Notes: generated by a model not told the origin, from the letters alone. DNA of 64,000 bases from DASQZK01 sp963764345 (GCA_963764345.1 CAVXSF010000009.1:434001-498000), one strand, 5' to 3'; positions 1 to 9,489 are shown, numbered from the stretch's first letter. Translations and numbers: made by a program.

Positions 1-1173
1 GCCGACATAAAGCATGCCTTCGGCCGGCAGGTCTTTGCCGTCTTTCTCCAACTCTTCAGGAACCAGCGGCTTTATACCGCCATCATACCAGAACAGTTGA
101 ACAGGCGGCATATCTTCGCGTGCCCCGAAGGTGAAATGGGCTGTCATGGCCCTGGGTTGTGCAATGTGGTTATCCATGTGTGTGGGGATGCCGTTGATGA
201 CGTCGCAGTATGTGCTGGCGCTGGCCTGGATGGTTTCGGGGAATCCCAGTTTCAGTGCCCTGAAAATCACATCCAAAGAATAGCAGCCCATGTCGCCTAT
301 AGCCCCGGTTCCGAAATCGTACCAGCTCCTGAAGATGGTATGGGCATACTGGTAACTGAAGGGGCGATATTCCCGCGGTCCCAGCCAGAGATCCCAGTTG
401 AAACCTTCCGGTATCTTTTCCGGGGCAGGAAGTTGGGTAAATCCTGAAGGCCAGACAGGCCGGGTGGACCAGTTATGTACTTCCCGCACCGGACCGATAG
501 CCCCTGTCCAGATCATCTCACAAAGTTCGTCGGTTGATTCAGCTGAGGAATTGGCAGTCAGCACCTGTGTGGCAACTCCCGTTCGCCGGGCTGTATCAGC
601 CATCACCCGGGCCTCATGGACGGAGTTTGTCATCGGCTTCTGACTCATCACGTGTTTACCCTTTTCCATCGCCCTCACCGAGACTTGTGCATGCTGGTGA
701 TCCGTGGTACCTACCATCACGGCATCCAGTTCAGGCATCTTCTCAAGCAATTCACGGTAATCTTCAAAACTCCGGCATCCTTTATATCCTGGCGAATCTT
801 TTTGTTTGCCGTACCAGGCCTCAACGATGCGTTTTGCAGGTTCCCTTCCAGCCCTGCAACCTTCAACGCCCTCGTCCCATTGCGGCTCATCGATGGATCT
901 GCGGATGAGATTGCGTAATTCATTTTTACCCCAGTTCAGGTAACGGTCATCCTGCTTAACAGGGTCCGCTACCGCAATGATCTGAAGTTCAGGATATTTC
1001 AGCAATTCAAGCATTACCCTTGTCCCCTGTGTGCCATTCCCGATACAAGCGATATTCAGTTTATCACTCGGGGCAATGCGGCCCCTTCCACCAAGAACAT
1101 ACCCGGGAACGATACTGAAAGCCGCAGCTTTGGCCGTTGTGCCGACAAACTGTCTTCGGTTTATTTTTGTCAT
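1..1173 (-). CDS. Gfo/Idh/MocA family oxidoreductase, 3' end outside window
   Basis: The reading frame is open from an ATG at 1173 to the window edge (391 codons), so the C-terminus is missing. The N-terminus has a Tat-like leader: residues 6-7 are the RR of NRRQFVG, followed by an Ala-rich stretch. A Rossmann dinucleotide-binding loop follows (IACIGNGTQG, about 41-50). The QKPM motif after KGKHVMS is the usual place of the catalytic lysine in this family. Such exported enzymes oxidise or reduce sugars using a tightly bound NAD(P). The DUF1080 gene lies about 195 bp upstream on the same strand, which in Bacteroidota often goes with 3-keto-glycoside metabolism. The family is secure; the substrate is inferred. 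Confidence 0.88.
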   Translation of the reverse strand, partial: MTKINRRQFVGTTAKAAAFSIVPGYVLGGRGRIAPSDKLNIACIGNGTQGTRVMLELLKYPELQIIAVADPVKQDDRYLNWGKNELRNLIRRSIDEPQWDEGVEGCRAGREPAKRIVEAWYGKQKDSPGYKGCRSFEDYRELLEKMPELDAVMVGTTDHQHAQVSVRAMEKGKHVMSQKPMTNSVHEARVMADTARRTGVATQVLTANSSAESTDELCEMIWTGAIGPVREVHNWSTRPVWPSGFTQLPAPEKIPEGFNWDLWLGPREYRPFSYQYAHTIFRSWYDFGTGAIGDMGCYSLDVIFRALKLGFPETIQASASTYCDVINGIPTHMDNHIAQPRAMTAHFTFGAREDMPPVQLFWYDGGIKPLVPEELEKDGKDLPAEGMLYVG

Positions 1174-1368
1174 GATGTTCAGTAGTTTTAGTATGAAAAA
1201 TTCAGTAAATAGTTCGTTTATATGTATGTAACCTGGGGTGAAAACCTTTTATAGAGATGCACCACGGATCCCGATAACTTTGCGGGACAGATTTAATTCT
1301 TCCTCCAGCCAGTCACCTGCTATGACAGTCTTTTTTCATATTGCCATTCTGCTATCTTCTTAATTTTT

Positions 1369-2124
1369 TTACAGTTCCTTCACATAAATATTCCGGAACT
1401 GTAACAGGGCCGGCGGGCTGACCCATTCACCGTTCATCTTGTCGCCATGATGCTGCAGGCCTATGGGGCCGGATTCGGGGATGCCAGGAAGCTCGGCATT
1501 TTCGATCACGACATGTCCGTTCAGTTCCACCGTGAGACGGTCACCCTTCAGGGTGATCTTGTAGGTATTCCATTCCCCGATATTATGGTCGGCGTTGTAA
1601 GTAGGAGTAACGCCCCTGCGGACATCTGCAGGCATGCTCTCATCCATACGGTAACCGTAAACCTCGCCTGATCCGATAGGCCAGCACCAGATATTTACCT
1701 GGGATTTTCCCTGTCCACGCAACAGGATCCCTGAATCGGAATCGGGCACAACCATCTGTATCTCCTTCCCGTTCTCATCGAGCTTATGCAAACCGCTTGG
1801 AAGAATGATAGGAACCCTCGGATTTTTGTAGGGAGTTTCCTTGATGCGCCAGTCAACATAAAGCACAAAGTTCCTATACGCCTTCTCTGTCCACAGGCTT
1901 TTATCTTTCACGGCTTCACTCATGGCATCATAGTCAATAACCTTGTCAAGTATTTTCCAGTGACCGTTATCGCCGGCGGGTATTACCCAGTTGGTGAAAT
2001 CTTTACCATTGAAAAGAGAGACAAAATCAGAAGGGATCTGCGGACTGTTTTCTTTCGACTGCGGGAAGAGGGGAAGACTGAACAGAAGTACAGCCAGAAA
2101 GGATATCAAACGAAGCTTTTTCAT
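1369..2124 (-). CDS. DUF1080 (3-keto-disaccharide hydrolase family) secreted protein
   Basis: The product has 251 residues with a clear signal peptide (residues 1-22, ending LPLFPQ). The mature part opens with the family hallmark FVSLFNGKDFTNWV, followed by a beta-sandwich (concanavalin-like) pattern with RGQGKSQVNIW, GEWNTYKITLKGD and a closing LQFRNIYVKEL. Members of this family (Pfam 3-keto-disaccharide hydrolase, formerly DUF1080) cleave glycosides after oxidation of C3. The neighbour downstream is a Tat-type Gfo/Idh/MocA oxidoreductase that could supply the oxidised substrate, so a two-gene unit is likely. The cellular place is periplasm or cell surface. The exact substrate cannot be read from the sequence. 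Confidence 0.85.
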   Translation of the reverse strand: MKKLRLISFLAVLLFSLPLFPQSKENSPQIPSDFVSLFNGKDFTNWVIPAGDNGHWKILDKVIDYDAMSEAVKDKSLWTEKAYRNFVLYVDWRIKETPYKNPRVPIILPSGLHKLDENGKEIQMVVPDSDSGILLRGQGKSQVNIWCWPIGSGEVYGYRMDESMPADVRRGVTPTYNADHNIGEWNTYKITLKGDRLTVELNGHVVIENAELPGIPESGPIGLQHHGDKMNGEWVSPPALLQFRNIYVKEL

Positions 2125-2602
2125 GGATTGTAAATTTAGTTAGCATGTAAGTTTGAGGAAAGTAAATATGAATAAACGCATAAGTTAGATGATATCCTGT
2201 CAAAAAGCAAGTAGGCACGAAGGAGGTTGTTCAGGAATGCATCCCGTCAGCATTTTGAGATCCCGGGCCGGAAATGTCGATGGAGGCGTGCCGGGTCGGC
2301 ATCCTGATATCAGGATACCACGGCCTGATGCCGGCGCAATAATTTGAACACCCCCCCGGACGGGATATCACAGAAACCCGGAGAATCCTTTCCTGGTCCC
2401 CGTGAGACTCCTTATGTAACAGGATATGCGGTTAGGTTGTCGTCCCGATAGAATAAAAACGGGATCCCCCAATATATTTCCTCTCCTCAACAAAGCAGTC
2501 CCAAAGTTGTTTATTTCCTGAGACCTGCAGGATAAAAACGCCGGGATACCCTGCTAAGGTAAACTGAAGGTCTGCCCGATAAACGGCATAAACAACTGGG
2601 CT
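2125..2602. other. Intergenic region between divergent genes
   Basis: No coding sequence was recognised in these 478 bases, which lie between the DUF1080 gene (minus) and the small protein at 2603 (plus). They must hold the promoters of both. A perfect 16-base palindrome, ATCCTGATATCAGGAT, lies at 2301-2316 and could be an operator or a chance structure. Two flanking arms (GTCGGCATC and GATGCCGGC) extend it imperfectly. Confidence 0.4.
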
Positions 2603-2884
2603 ATGGAAAGAAATGATTACGAAACACTCTCTGAAGCCATGAATGGTATCAGAGAAAGAGGGTATGAAAAAGATCTGACCGAAGCCATACTCAATGACGA
2701 GACAGGGAAATACACCATTGTTGAATCTTACCGTTTCGAGGGAATGACAAACCCGGGGGATTCGTCAGTACTGTATGCCATTGAATCTGAATCAGGAGAA
2801 AAGGGTATTATCGTTGATGCATATAATGCTGACTCCGATATCAGAAAGACCCGAGCATTGGGTAAAGTGAAAGTCAGAACCTGA
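2603..2884 (+). CDS. Small conserved Bacteroidota protein (often mislabelled PRPP synthetase)
   Basis: This is a 93-residue acidic cytoplasmic protein with no signal peptide or membrane segment. It has the order seen in a widespread small Bacteroidota family: an N-terminal YETLSEAMNGIRERGYEKDL, a central YRFEGMTNPGDSSVLYAI and a terminal KGIIVDAYNADSD. Members are frequently named phosphoribosylpyrophosphate synthetase in databases, but this protein is far too short and has no PRPP-binding loop, so that name should not be used. The function is unknown. It stands alone; the nearest gene downstream is the convergent cupin. Confidence 0.75.
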   Translation: MERNDYETLSEAMNGIRERGYEKDLTEAILNDETGKYTIVESYRFEGMTNPGDSSVLYAIESESGEKGIIVDAYNADSDIRKTRALGKVKVRT

Positions 2885-3027
2885 AATGCCTGCAGCAGGC
2901 CGTAAAGATGAGTAGGCTGGGTTTTCTCAGCCACATGCCCATCAGACTGTTACGATATTTGTTTTGTGTATGCATTTTAAAATCAGCCCTTTTCCCGGAT
3001 TAATTATATTTGCTGTATCGGCTGGTG

Positions 3028-3534
3028 CTATTCCTTTTTATTCTCAATTTGTTTCCATTTATCTTTAATATTCTTCTCTCCCTCGAAATAGCTTACTTGT
3101 GAGTCTTGCTTATAGATCTCAAATGTTGGGGCCAATAATATTTTATCCGAATCAGGATATTCAGCTACATCAAATCCAATATAAGTCCTTATGTCAAGAT
3201 ACACGCATTTTTCAGTCGTATGGTTATACAGTTGATGCGCTCCGGTTTCCCCCTTTTCAAAAAATATCAAATCTCCACTATTTACAAATTCTAATCCATT
3301 TGGAGTTCTTAATGTGGCAGTGCCTGAGACAATCATAAAAAGTTCCTCTGCAAATCGATGGAAATGGTAGGGCGCAGAATATTGGTCAGGATTTAATTGT
3401 CTTAAGTCAAAGTTCAGGTTCTCAGGGTTTAGTCCCTTTTTAATTCTTGAAATATCTGTGAATATTCTGTAATTGTCTATCTTATTAGGGCTTTCCTGAA
3501 ATTCTCTTTGGTCAGATTTTAATATTGTTGCCAT
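3028..3534 (-). CDS. Cupin domain protein
   Basis: This is a 168-residue soluble protein with a single conserved cupin barrel. The first metal-binding motif is seen in APYHFHRFAEELFMIVSG (His, His, Glu ligands), and the second in EKGETGAHQLYNHT with a candidate His ligand. The C-terminal tail is charged (KDKWKQIENKKE). The cupin fold covers many sugar-binding and dioxygenase roles, and nothing here narrows it. No operon partner lies within 300 bases on its strand. Confidence 0.8.
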   Translation of the reverse strand: MATILKSDQREFQESPNKIDNYRIFTDISRIKKGLNPENLNFDLRQLNPDQYSAPYHFHRFAEELFMIVSGTATLRTPNGLEFVNSGDLIFFEKGETGAHQLYNHTTEKCVYLDIRTYIGFDVAEYPDSDKILLAPTFEIYKQDSQVSYFEGEKNIKDKWKQIENKKE

Positions 3535-3853
3535 AATCCAATAGTTTATTTTTAATTAATAAACATAAAATCCATCGGTATGTTTTGTCGTCCACCTCGA
3601 TTGCCGCTAACAGATCTTAGACGCAACCTGACAGTGACCGGAACTTCTTTCCCTGCAGGTTTTTAACGTTGCAGCAGAGCCATGTGCTGTTCAGTATTTG
3701 AAATTCAGCATTGGTTTTGTAACTTATCCACTAAATTACAAACCTTTATGAAAAGTGAAAAGATCTTAAGCGGATGTAGGAAATACGGCAGAACAATCTT
3801 TCCAGGATACTGGTTGCACAAGCCTGAATTAAATCGGTTAACCATTTAACAGT
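3535..3853. other. Intergenic region, nothing recognised
   Basis: This spacer of about 320 bases lies between the divergent cupin (minus) and patatin (plus) genes. No ORF with family character, tRNA or strong hairpin was seen. It presumably carries both promoters. Confidence 0.5.
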
Positions 3854-5092
3854 ATGCATTCTGAATTCACAAATGATCCCGAAATTGTTCAACTTACCAT
3901 AAAAGCCGCTGAACTCAGGGAAAGCGGGCGCAAGTTCTCGGACGTCACGGATGACAGGGGCCATCAGTATGTTGATCTTGTCCAGGAAGGCGGAGCGGTA
4001 CTCGGTATTGCCCTCGTCGGATACACCTATATTCTCGAGAAGGCCGGTATCCGCTTTTTCAGCCTGGCCGGGACATCTGCCGGAGCGATTAACGCCATGC
4101 TGATCGCGGGGCTCACCCCTATCGGTGAACCTGTATCCGAAAAAATTATCGATGCAATCACTGAAGTTCGTTTTTTTGACTTTGTAGACGGTAACCCCAA
4201 AATTAAACGGCTGATCCAGAAAATCATTGAGAAAAAAGGAAATACCACCCTTGACATTGTTCTTAATGCAGTCAGGATATACCGGATCTTAAAGCAAAAC
4301 CTGGGATTGAATCCGGGCAACACATTTGAAGCCTGGATCTCGGGGCTCCTTAATGAGGCCGGGATTTTCACCCTTGAACATCTGAACGAACGCAGAACAA
4401 AAATGCCGGCCGGACTACGTTTCACCGGACCTGATGATGATCAGTTCAATGCCCTGCTGGCTATCATCAGCTCTGAAATCACCACGCACACTAAAGCCGA
4501 ATTTCCCAGAATGGCCGGATTGTACTGGAAGGATCCCGGCCGTGTACCACCTGCCCTCTTTGTAAGAGCGTCCATGTCGATCCCTTACTTTTTTGAGCCG
4601 CTGAAAGTTAAAGATGTACCGAATGCCGGAAAAAGCGGCGATCCTGAATGGAACCGCATGGCCAAATATTTCGGCGAAGTTCCTCCTTCAGTCCGTTTTG
4701 TCGACGGAGGCTTGCTTTCTAACTTTCCCATCAATGTTTTTCACCGTCCGGGAGCCCGGATACCCCGCAAACCCACTTTTGGTGTACGACTCAGCACCTA
4801 TCGCCAGAACTACAGCAAAACAGGCCGGCTTTTTGGGTTCAGCGGTGCCATGATCAGCACCATGCGTCAGATCTACGATTATGATTTCCTGCTGCAGAAC
4901 CCCGACTTCAGCAAGCTGATCTGCATGATCAATGCCAACAAAAAATTCAACTGGCTGGATTTTAACATTTCCAGGGAGGAACAACTCGGGCTGTTCCGTC
5001 TTGGGGCAGCCAAAGCCCTTAAATTTCTGAACGAATTCGACTGGGAAGGATATAAAAATATTCGCAGGGGTATTCAGCATCCAGCCTCCTGA
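3854..5092 (+). CDS. Patatin-like phospholipase
   Basis: The product has 412 residues. The patatin Ser-Asp dyad is complete. An oxyanion-type glycine loop lies at QEGGAVLGIAL (about 44-54), the nucleophile elbow GTSAG gives Ser75, and VDGGLLSNFP gives Asp284. There is no signal peptide, so it is expected in the cytoplasm or at the inner membrane. Patatins hydrolyse acyl chains from phospholipids or other lipids. It is longer than the minimal bacterial patatin (about 300) because of insertions between the motifs. It is followed after 113 bases by the GH2-type lipoprotein on the same strand, but the functional link is unclear. Confidence 0.9.
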   Translation: MHSEFTNDPEIVQLTIKAAELRESGRKFSDVTDDRGHQYVDLVQEGGAVLGIALVGYTYILEKAGIRFFSLAGTSAGAINAMLIAGLTPIGEPVSEKIIDAITEVRFFDFVDGNPKIKRLIQKIIEKKGNTTLDIVLNAVRIYRILKQNLGLNPGNTFEAWISGLLNEAGIFTLEHLNERRTKMPAGLRFTGPDDDQFNALLAIISSEITTHTKAEFPRMAGLYWKDPGRVPPALFVRASMSIPYFFEPLKVKDVPNAGKSGDPEWNRMAKYFGEVPPSVRFVDGGLLSNFPINVFHRPGARIPRKPTFGVRLSTYRQNYSKTGRLFGFSGAMISTMRQIYDYDFLLQNPDFSKLICMINANKKFNWLDFNISREEQLGLFRLGAAKALKFLNEFDWEGYKNIRRGIQHPAS

Positions 5093-5205
5093 AATCCATC
5101 CCGGATTGCTGGTCAGGCTTGAGAAATGTTTGAATTTTATGTATCTTCAAAGCCGGAGTTTCACAACAGTGAAAGCTTCCGGAATGTAACCAACGGATCC
5201 ATACC

Positions 5206-6516
5206 ATGAAATTTCACTACCTGATATTCCTGCTCCTTCCATGTATAAGTGCCTGTGATCGCACAGCAGAAAAGGCCGGCCCGGTTAACGTAAAAATTGA
5301 ACGGACAGCCATGGGTTTCCAGCTTTACCGGAATAATGAACCCTGTTTTATCAAGGGCGCCAGGACCCTCGGAACGCAATATATGGATCTAGTCGCCTCT
5401 GTTGGCGGGAACTCCGTTCGTATCGGGGGCGGACCTGATGTCACGGCGAAGCTGGATACCGCGCAGAAGTACGGCCTTTCAGTTTTGTTTGGACTGCCGG
5501 TATCTTCAGAAAGGAATGGATTCGATTACAATGATGAGGCTGCGGTCAAAAAACAATTTGACAAGGTGATGGACATTGTCAAGAAATACAGGGATCACCC
5601 GGCGATTCTCATGTGGGCCATCGGGAATGAAATGGATTATGTTCCTGACAGGCCCTCATATAATCTCAAATTATGGGGTGCCGTTAATGATATTGCTAAA
5701 GCTATTCATAAAGCCGACCCGGCTCACCCGGTCATAACCGTTACCGGCACCGGCAATAAGAAAAAGATGAAGGACATCGTCGCCATGCTGCCCGACATTG
5801 ATGCCCTCGGGATCAATACTTACGGTGATATCAATGAGATCCCCGGCTGGATAAGAAAATATCATCTCGATAAACCTTATATTATCACCGAATGGGGTCC
5901 TACGGGGCACTGGCAGGTGCATCAAAACAAGTGGGGAATCCCTGTGGAGGAAACGAGCACCGAAAAAGCAGCTGATTATTACAGTCGTGAAAAAGAAGTC
6001 ATTGAGAAAGATAAGTACTGCCTGGGCGGTTATTCCTTTCTCTGGACGCAGAATCGTCAGGAACGCACCCACACCTGGTATAACATGTTTTATGACGAAG
6101 GTGAACCAACGGAAGCTGTCGATGTGATGCAGTACCTATGGTCGGGAAAATGGCCTGCCAACAGGGCCCCGCAGATCGATTCACTGATGTTGAACAGACT
6201 GCCAAAAAATGCTGATATTCTCCTTCAACCCCGGACAATAAACAAAGCCCGGGTGGAAGCCTCTGATCCGGAAAAAGGCAAGCTGAAATACGAATGGGAG
6301 ATTTATCCCGTAAATACGACCTTCGGCTATGCAGGGCATGGAGAACAGCGACCCGCGCCGGTAAATGAACTGATTCAGGACCGTTATAAACCCTATATCC
6401 TGTTTACCAGTCCGGCAGATAGCGGCGATTATCGGTTGTTCGTTTACATCAGGGATGAAGGACACAAAATCGCACTTGGCAACATACCATTCCATGTTGC
6501 CCCGGTAAAGAAATAA
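5206..6516 (+). CDS. Lipoprotein glycoside hydrolase, GH2-type TIM barrel
   Basis: This is a 436-residue lipoprotein: a hydrophobic leader ends in ISAC, placing the lipidated Cys at residue 17. The body is a (beta/alpha)8 barrel like the catalytic domain of GH2 beta-glycosidases and lacks the N-terminal jelly-roll domains of full-length GH2. Both catalytic acids are visible: Glu142 in WAIGNEMD (acid/base) and Glu229 in ITEWGPTG (nucleophile). A C-terminal beta-sandwich-like region (about 320-436) follows. It could be surface-exposed and act on beta-linked oligosaccharides. GH5- or GH39-like barrels are the alternative. The family level is fairly sure; the substrate is unknown. Confidence 0.8.
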   Translation: MKFHYLIFLLLPCISACDRTAEKAGPVNVKIERTAMGFQLYRNNEPCFIKGARTLGTQYMDLVASVGGNSVRIGGGPDVTAKLDTAQKYGLSVLFGLPVSSERNGFDYNDEAAVKKQFDKVMDIVKKYRDHPAILMWAIGNEMDYVPDRPSYNLKLWGAVNDIAKAIHKADPAHPVITVTGTGNKKKMKDIVAMLPDIDALGINTYGDINEIPGWIRKYHLDKPYIITEWGPTGHWQVHQNKWGIPVEETSTEKAADYYSREKEVIEKDKYCLGGYSFLWTQNRQERTHTWYNMFYDEGEPTEAVDVMQYLWSGKWPANRAPQIDSLMLNRLPKNADILLQPRTINKARVEASDPEKGKLKYEWEIYPVNTTFGYAGHGEQRPAPVNELIQDRYKPYILFTSPADSGDYRLFVYIRDEGHKIALGNIPFHVAPVKK

Positions 6517-6557
6517 CAGAGCATTGCCATATGAAAAAAGGACCTTACGGAAGGAGC

Positions 6558-6785
6558 CTATTTTTTCCCGGCTTTTAACACCTGTTCAGCTTTTAGCCAA
6601 TCTTCTTCGGCACTCCCATGCTCACCCCTGGAAATCCTGTCATGGTAAATTTCAGCTGCTTTCATACGAATCTCATCCAGAGTCGGAGCTTTAGCTGAAG
6701 ATCCAGGTTTGGAAGCGGTTTTAGGTTTGGAAGTGGTTTTAGCTTTTGTGCCTCCGGTTGCTGAAGTCGTTTTTTTTGTTGCCAT
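6558..6785 (-). CDS. DUF2934-like small basic protein
   Basis: The product has 75 residues from ATG 6785 (an upstream ATG at 6812 is in frame). The N-terminal half is a low-complexity Lys/Ala/Thr/Ser tail (KKTTS, KAKTTSKPKTASKP) like histone H1-type tails. The C-terminal half matches DUF2934: IRMKAAEIYHDRI, then HGSAEEDWLKAEQVL. The basic tail suggests nucleic-acid binding, but that is inference. The function of DUF2934 is unknown. It is monocistronic and divergent from upp. Confidence 0.7.
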   Translation of the reverse strand: MATKKTTSATGGTKAKTTSKPKTASKPGSSAKAPTLDEIRMKAAEIYHDRISRGEHGSAEEDWLKAEQVLKAGKK

Positions 6786-6938
6786 TAGTCCATGAATTAT
6801 GTGCATTAACAAGGATAGTTTTTAACCCAAATGGAAAATTGGATTGAAAGACTTCGCTTGTTTTAATCACTCTCAATTATCCCCGAAATTTACAGCATAT
6901 TAAAAATATAATCAATGTTATGCAAACAGGTTTCAATA

Positions 6939-7003
6939 TAAATTTGTACTAAATTCAGAATTCGTTAGAGGCTGATCAACAAAGTAAAATAAAAATTTTA
7001 CTT
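6939..7003 (+). promoter_or_regulatory. Candidate upp promoter -7 element and inverted repeat
   Basis: TAAATTTG at 6939-6946 matches the Bacteroidota sigma-ABfr -7 consensus TAnnTTTG, about 104 bases before the upp ATG. No good -33 TTTG was found at the usual spacing. Between it and the gene, a perfect 9-bp inverted repeat (AAGTAAAAT, 4-base loop, ATTTTACTT) spans 6982-7003 and could be an operator. Both calls rest on pattern only. Confidence 0.3.
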
Positions 7004-7049
7004 AAATTCGTATATCTTTACTGTGAGAAATCATCTGAATTTTCTTCCT

Positions 7050-7670
7050 ATGCTTAACGTTCTGGAACATCCATTGATCACGCACAAACTCTGCCAGATG
7101 CGCCGTAAGGAAACCGGCACCAAGGACTTTCGTCAGAATCTCGACGAGATAGCGGGTCTCATGGCATATGAGATTACGCGGAATCTTCCCATGAAAGATA
7201 CTGAAATAGAAACGCCGGTGAGTTTTTGCCGAACCCGTGAACTGGCCAGGGACATCGTTCTTGTACCGATTCTGCGTGCCGGGCTGGGAATGGTTGACGG
7301 CATTACCAACCTGATACCCACAGCCAAAGTCGGCCATATCGGTATGTACCGCGATAAGGAAACCCTCAAACCCATGACCTATTTTACCAAGTTGCCCCCC
7401 AGCCTGCCGGATTCGATCGTTATGGTCCTCGATCCCATGCTGGCAACAGGTGGTAGTGCAAGTGCAGCGATCACCGAATTGAAGAACCATGGCGCCAAAG
7501 TGATCAGGTTGGTTTGTGTGGTGGGTGCACCCGAAGGTGTCAAGCGCATCACCCGCGATCACCCCGATGTGGAAATCTATCTTGCCGCTCTGGATGAAAA
7601 GCTTAACGATCATGGCTATATCGTTCCCGGACTTGGTGATGCCGGCGACCGTCTGTTCGGCACACGTTAA
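7050..7670 (+). CDS. upp: Uracil phosphoribosyltransferase
   Basis: This enzyme makes UMP from uracil and PRPP in pyrimidine salvage, in the cytoplasm. ATG 7050 (MLNVLEHPLITHK) gives 206 residues, the usual family length. The upstream GTG at 7023 would add nine atypical residues. Visible motifs are CRTRELARDIVLVPILRAG, the PRPP loop MVLDPMLATGGSA, and the C-terminal uracil-binding YIVPGLGDAGDRLFGT. The gene appears monocistronic. Confidence 0.96.
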   Translation: MLNVLEHPLITHKLCQMRRKETGTKDFRQNLDEIAGLMAYEITRNLPMKDTEIETPVSFCRTRELARDIVLVPILRAGLGMVDGITNLIPTAKVGHIGMYRDKETLKPMTYFTKLPPSLPDSIVMVLDPMLATGGSASAAITELKNHGAKVIRLVCVVGAPEGVKRITRDHPDVEIYLAALDEKLNDHGYIVPGLGDAGDRLFGTR

Positions 7671-7905
7671 CCTTCCTGGTAGGAATTATGACACAAACCC
7701 TGACAGCCAGGATTGTCGGACTAAACCTTCCTTTATACCTTCAAACACCTCCGGAAATTTGACATTCCACAGGGGAAGAACTACCTTTACATCTTAACCG
7801 TCTACCTGAGACCCTTTAATGTCTGCATACAGCAGGCTAACCCTCTTTTCTTTCATTTACAGGAAAGGTTATCCGAACAATTTTTGAATATTAAATCCGG
7901 ACACG

Positions 7906-8691
7906 ATGAGAAAGTCAATAAGAACTTCAATTCTATGGTCTGTGATCCTTCTTCTCACCTGTACGTCAGTTGGTGCTCAGGATCTGCCCGAAATCATTTC
8001 TATACGGGAGCTCAAACTCAGACCGGAAACCAATGAAATCGTTTTTCAGAATTATTATAATAAATGGTGTAAAGACATAAGGCTTCACACCAAAGGTGTG
8101 AATGCTTGGATAATGAAGGGTGACCGCGGAGAAAGAACCGGATTGTTTAATATGGTTTGGGGATTCAATTATATGGAAACCCGCGATTATTACTTTCCTG
8201 TGTCAGACAAAACCAACTATCCGAAATGGAATGCTGCTTTGGAACGTTTCCAGTTCCAGGCTCCCGAGGAACCATTGGTCGAAGATATGACTGACTATAC
8301 CGATTTTATCGTGGTCGGATATGATCAGATGCTGAACCCCCAGCTCGGTGAAGTCATATCTCTCAGCTACCCAAAAGTCAAACCGGGCTCTGAAAAAGCT
8401 CTCGAGGAATTCGTAGCCGGGGAACTGAATAATGCCCTTCAGAACAATATTGACGGGTACTACATGTACCTGCTGAAAGGTGACAGGGGTGAATTTAAAG
8501 GACGGTATGCCGTTCTCGAAGTCTTCGATACCTATCAAAGAAGAAGCATCTATTTTCCTGACAACTCCGGAGAGCCTTCTCCGGCTTTTCAAAAAGCCGG
8601 CCGCAAAGTGGCCGACCTGATGACGAAGTTTAAAACCAATTTTGATACTTCACCTACCGATAACAGCAGTGATTTTGTAATATTATACTGA
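7906..8691 (+). CDS. Secreted protein with two tandem homologous domains
   Basis: The product has 261 residues with a signal peptide cleaved near SVGAQ (residue 25). The mature protein is an internal duplication. The first half contains EIISIRELKLRP, then WIMKGDRGERTGL and RDYYFP. The second half contains EVISLSYPKVKP, then YLLKGDRGEFKGR and RSIYFP in the same order and at about the same spacing. The size and pattern of each half (about 110 residues) suggest a ferredoxin-like dimeric alpha-beta barrel fold fused in tandem; this is inference. No known family was recognised. It stands alone. Confidence 0.8.
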   Translation: MRKSIRTSILWSVILLLTCTSVGAQDLPEIISIRELKLRPETNEIVFQNYYNKWCKDIRLHTKGVNAWIMKGDRGERTGLFNMVWGFNYMETRDYYFPVSDKTNYPKWNAALERFQFQAPEEPLVEDMTDYTDFIVVGYDQMLNPQLGEVISLSYPKVKPGSEKALEEFVAGELNNALQNNIDGYYMYLLKGDRGEFKGRYAVLEVFDTYQRRSIYFPDNSGEPSPAFQKAGRKVADLMTKFKTNFDTSPTDNSSDFVILY

Positions 8692-8811
8692 TCATTACAA
8701 TTCAAGGATATCAGGCCACCTGATTCACGATTCAGCCAGGATGCATTTTACCTGTCCGCTGGTCTCCGGCCGGCCGTTTAATGCTCTTTCTCCCGTCGTA
8801 CGGAATTATTT

Positions 8812-9489
8812 TTAGCCCAACTCCTTTGTGGCATGCGGTATTTGTCTGCTCATGGTGTTCACCACCTGCTCATTCTGGCTCTCGTACCGATCCATGTATC
8901 TTTTTGCCATCCTGCGCGTGCTGAGTGCAGCTATCAAAAAAATCACCACGATTGCTGCCAGTATACCAGTAAGGACCTTCGAAGTATTCTCTTTTCCTTT
9001 TAACGTTTTGGTGAGGGCATAATACAGCATCAGAAGGCCATACAGATTAACAATCAGGTTGACAATCAGGCCGGGGGTGCGTCCGATACCTGAAACGAAT
9101 CCCAGAAAGACAATTACAGGCAATAAAACCAGTATAGCCGCACTAACCCTGGCGCTGGCCTCAAAATCTGTATTTCCGCCAGCAATAGCTGAGAGAATCA
9201 GTATGATGACGGCACCAATAATCATGGCTATCACTGCACCAATCACGCTCCAGAAAAATGCCATGATACCAATGGCTCCACCAAACAGTCCTCCGGTCGT
9301 TGCACTGAGATGCAGAATACTCCAGAGAAAGGAGAATACTCCTGCAACCACGCCATAGAGGGCTGCCTTAATAAGCGGTTCTGTAAGTCCGCCTGCCGTC
9401 TTCATACTGGCAAAATAACCGGCAGGATTCAGAAGGGTCTCTTTCGACTCCTCCAGAAATGCCTTAAAATTAAAAGTTTGATTGCTCAT
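8812..9489 (-). CDS. YIP1 family membrane protein
   Basis: The product has 225 residues. A short cytoplasmic N-terminus contains LLNPAGYFASMKTAGGLTEP, a typical Yip1-domain opening. About five hydrophobic segments follow, between residues 40 and 195, and then a charged tail (RRMAKRYMDRYESQ). Bacterial Yip1-domain proteins are inner-membrane proteins with no assigned reaction. The gene lies 40 bases downstream of the sugar isomerase on the same strand and may be cotranscribed with it. Confidence 0.78.
   Translation of the reverse strand: MSNQTFNFKAFLEESKETLLNPAGYFASMKTAGGLTEPLIKAALYGVVAGVFSFLWSILHLSATTGGLFGGAIGIMAFFWSVIGAVIAMIIGAVIILILSAIAGGNTDFEASARVSAAILVLLPVIVFLGFVSGIGRTPGLIVNLIVNLYGLLMLYYALTKTLKGKENTSKVLTGILAAIVVIFLIAALSTRRMAKRYMDRYESQNEQVVNTMSRQIPHATKELG

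Noticed and set aside
2301..2316. 16-base palindrome ATCCTGATATCAGGAT as a transcription factor site
   Set aside because: Single copy with no known regulator; kept only as a note in the intergenic entry.
2603..2884. Phosphoribosylpyrophosphate synthetase
   Set aside because: This common database name for the small family cannot be right: 93 residues and no PRPP loop.
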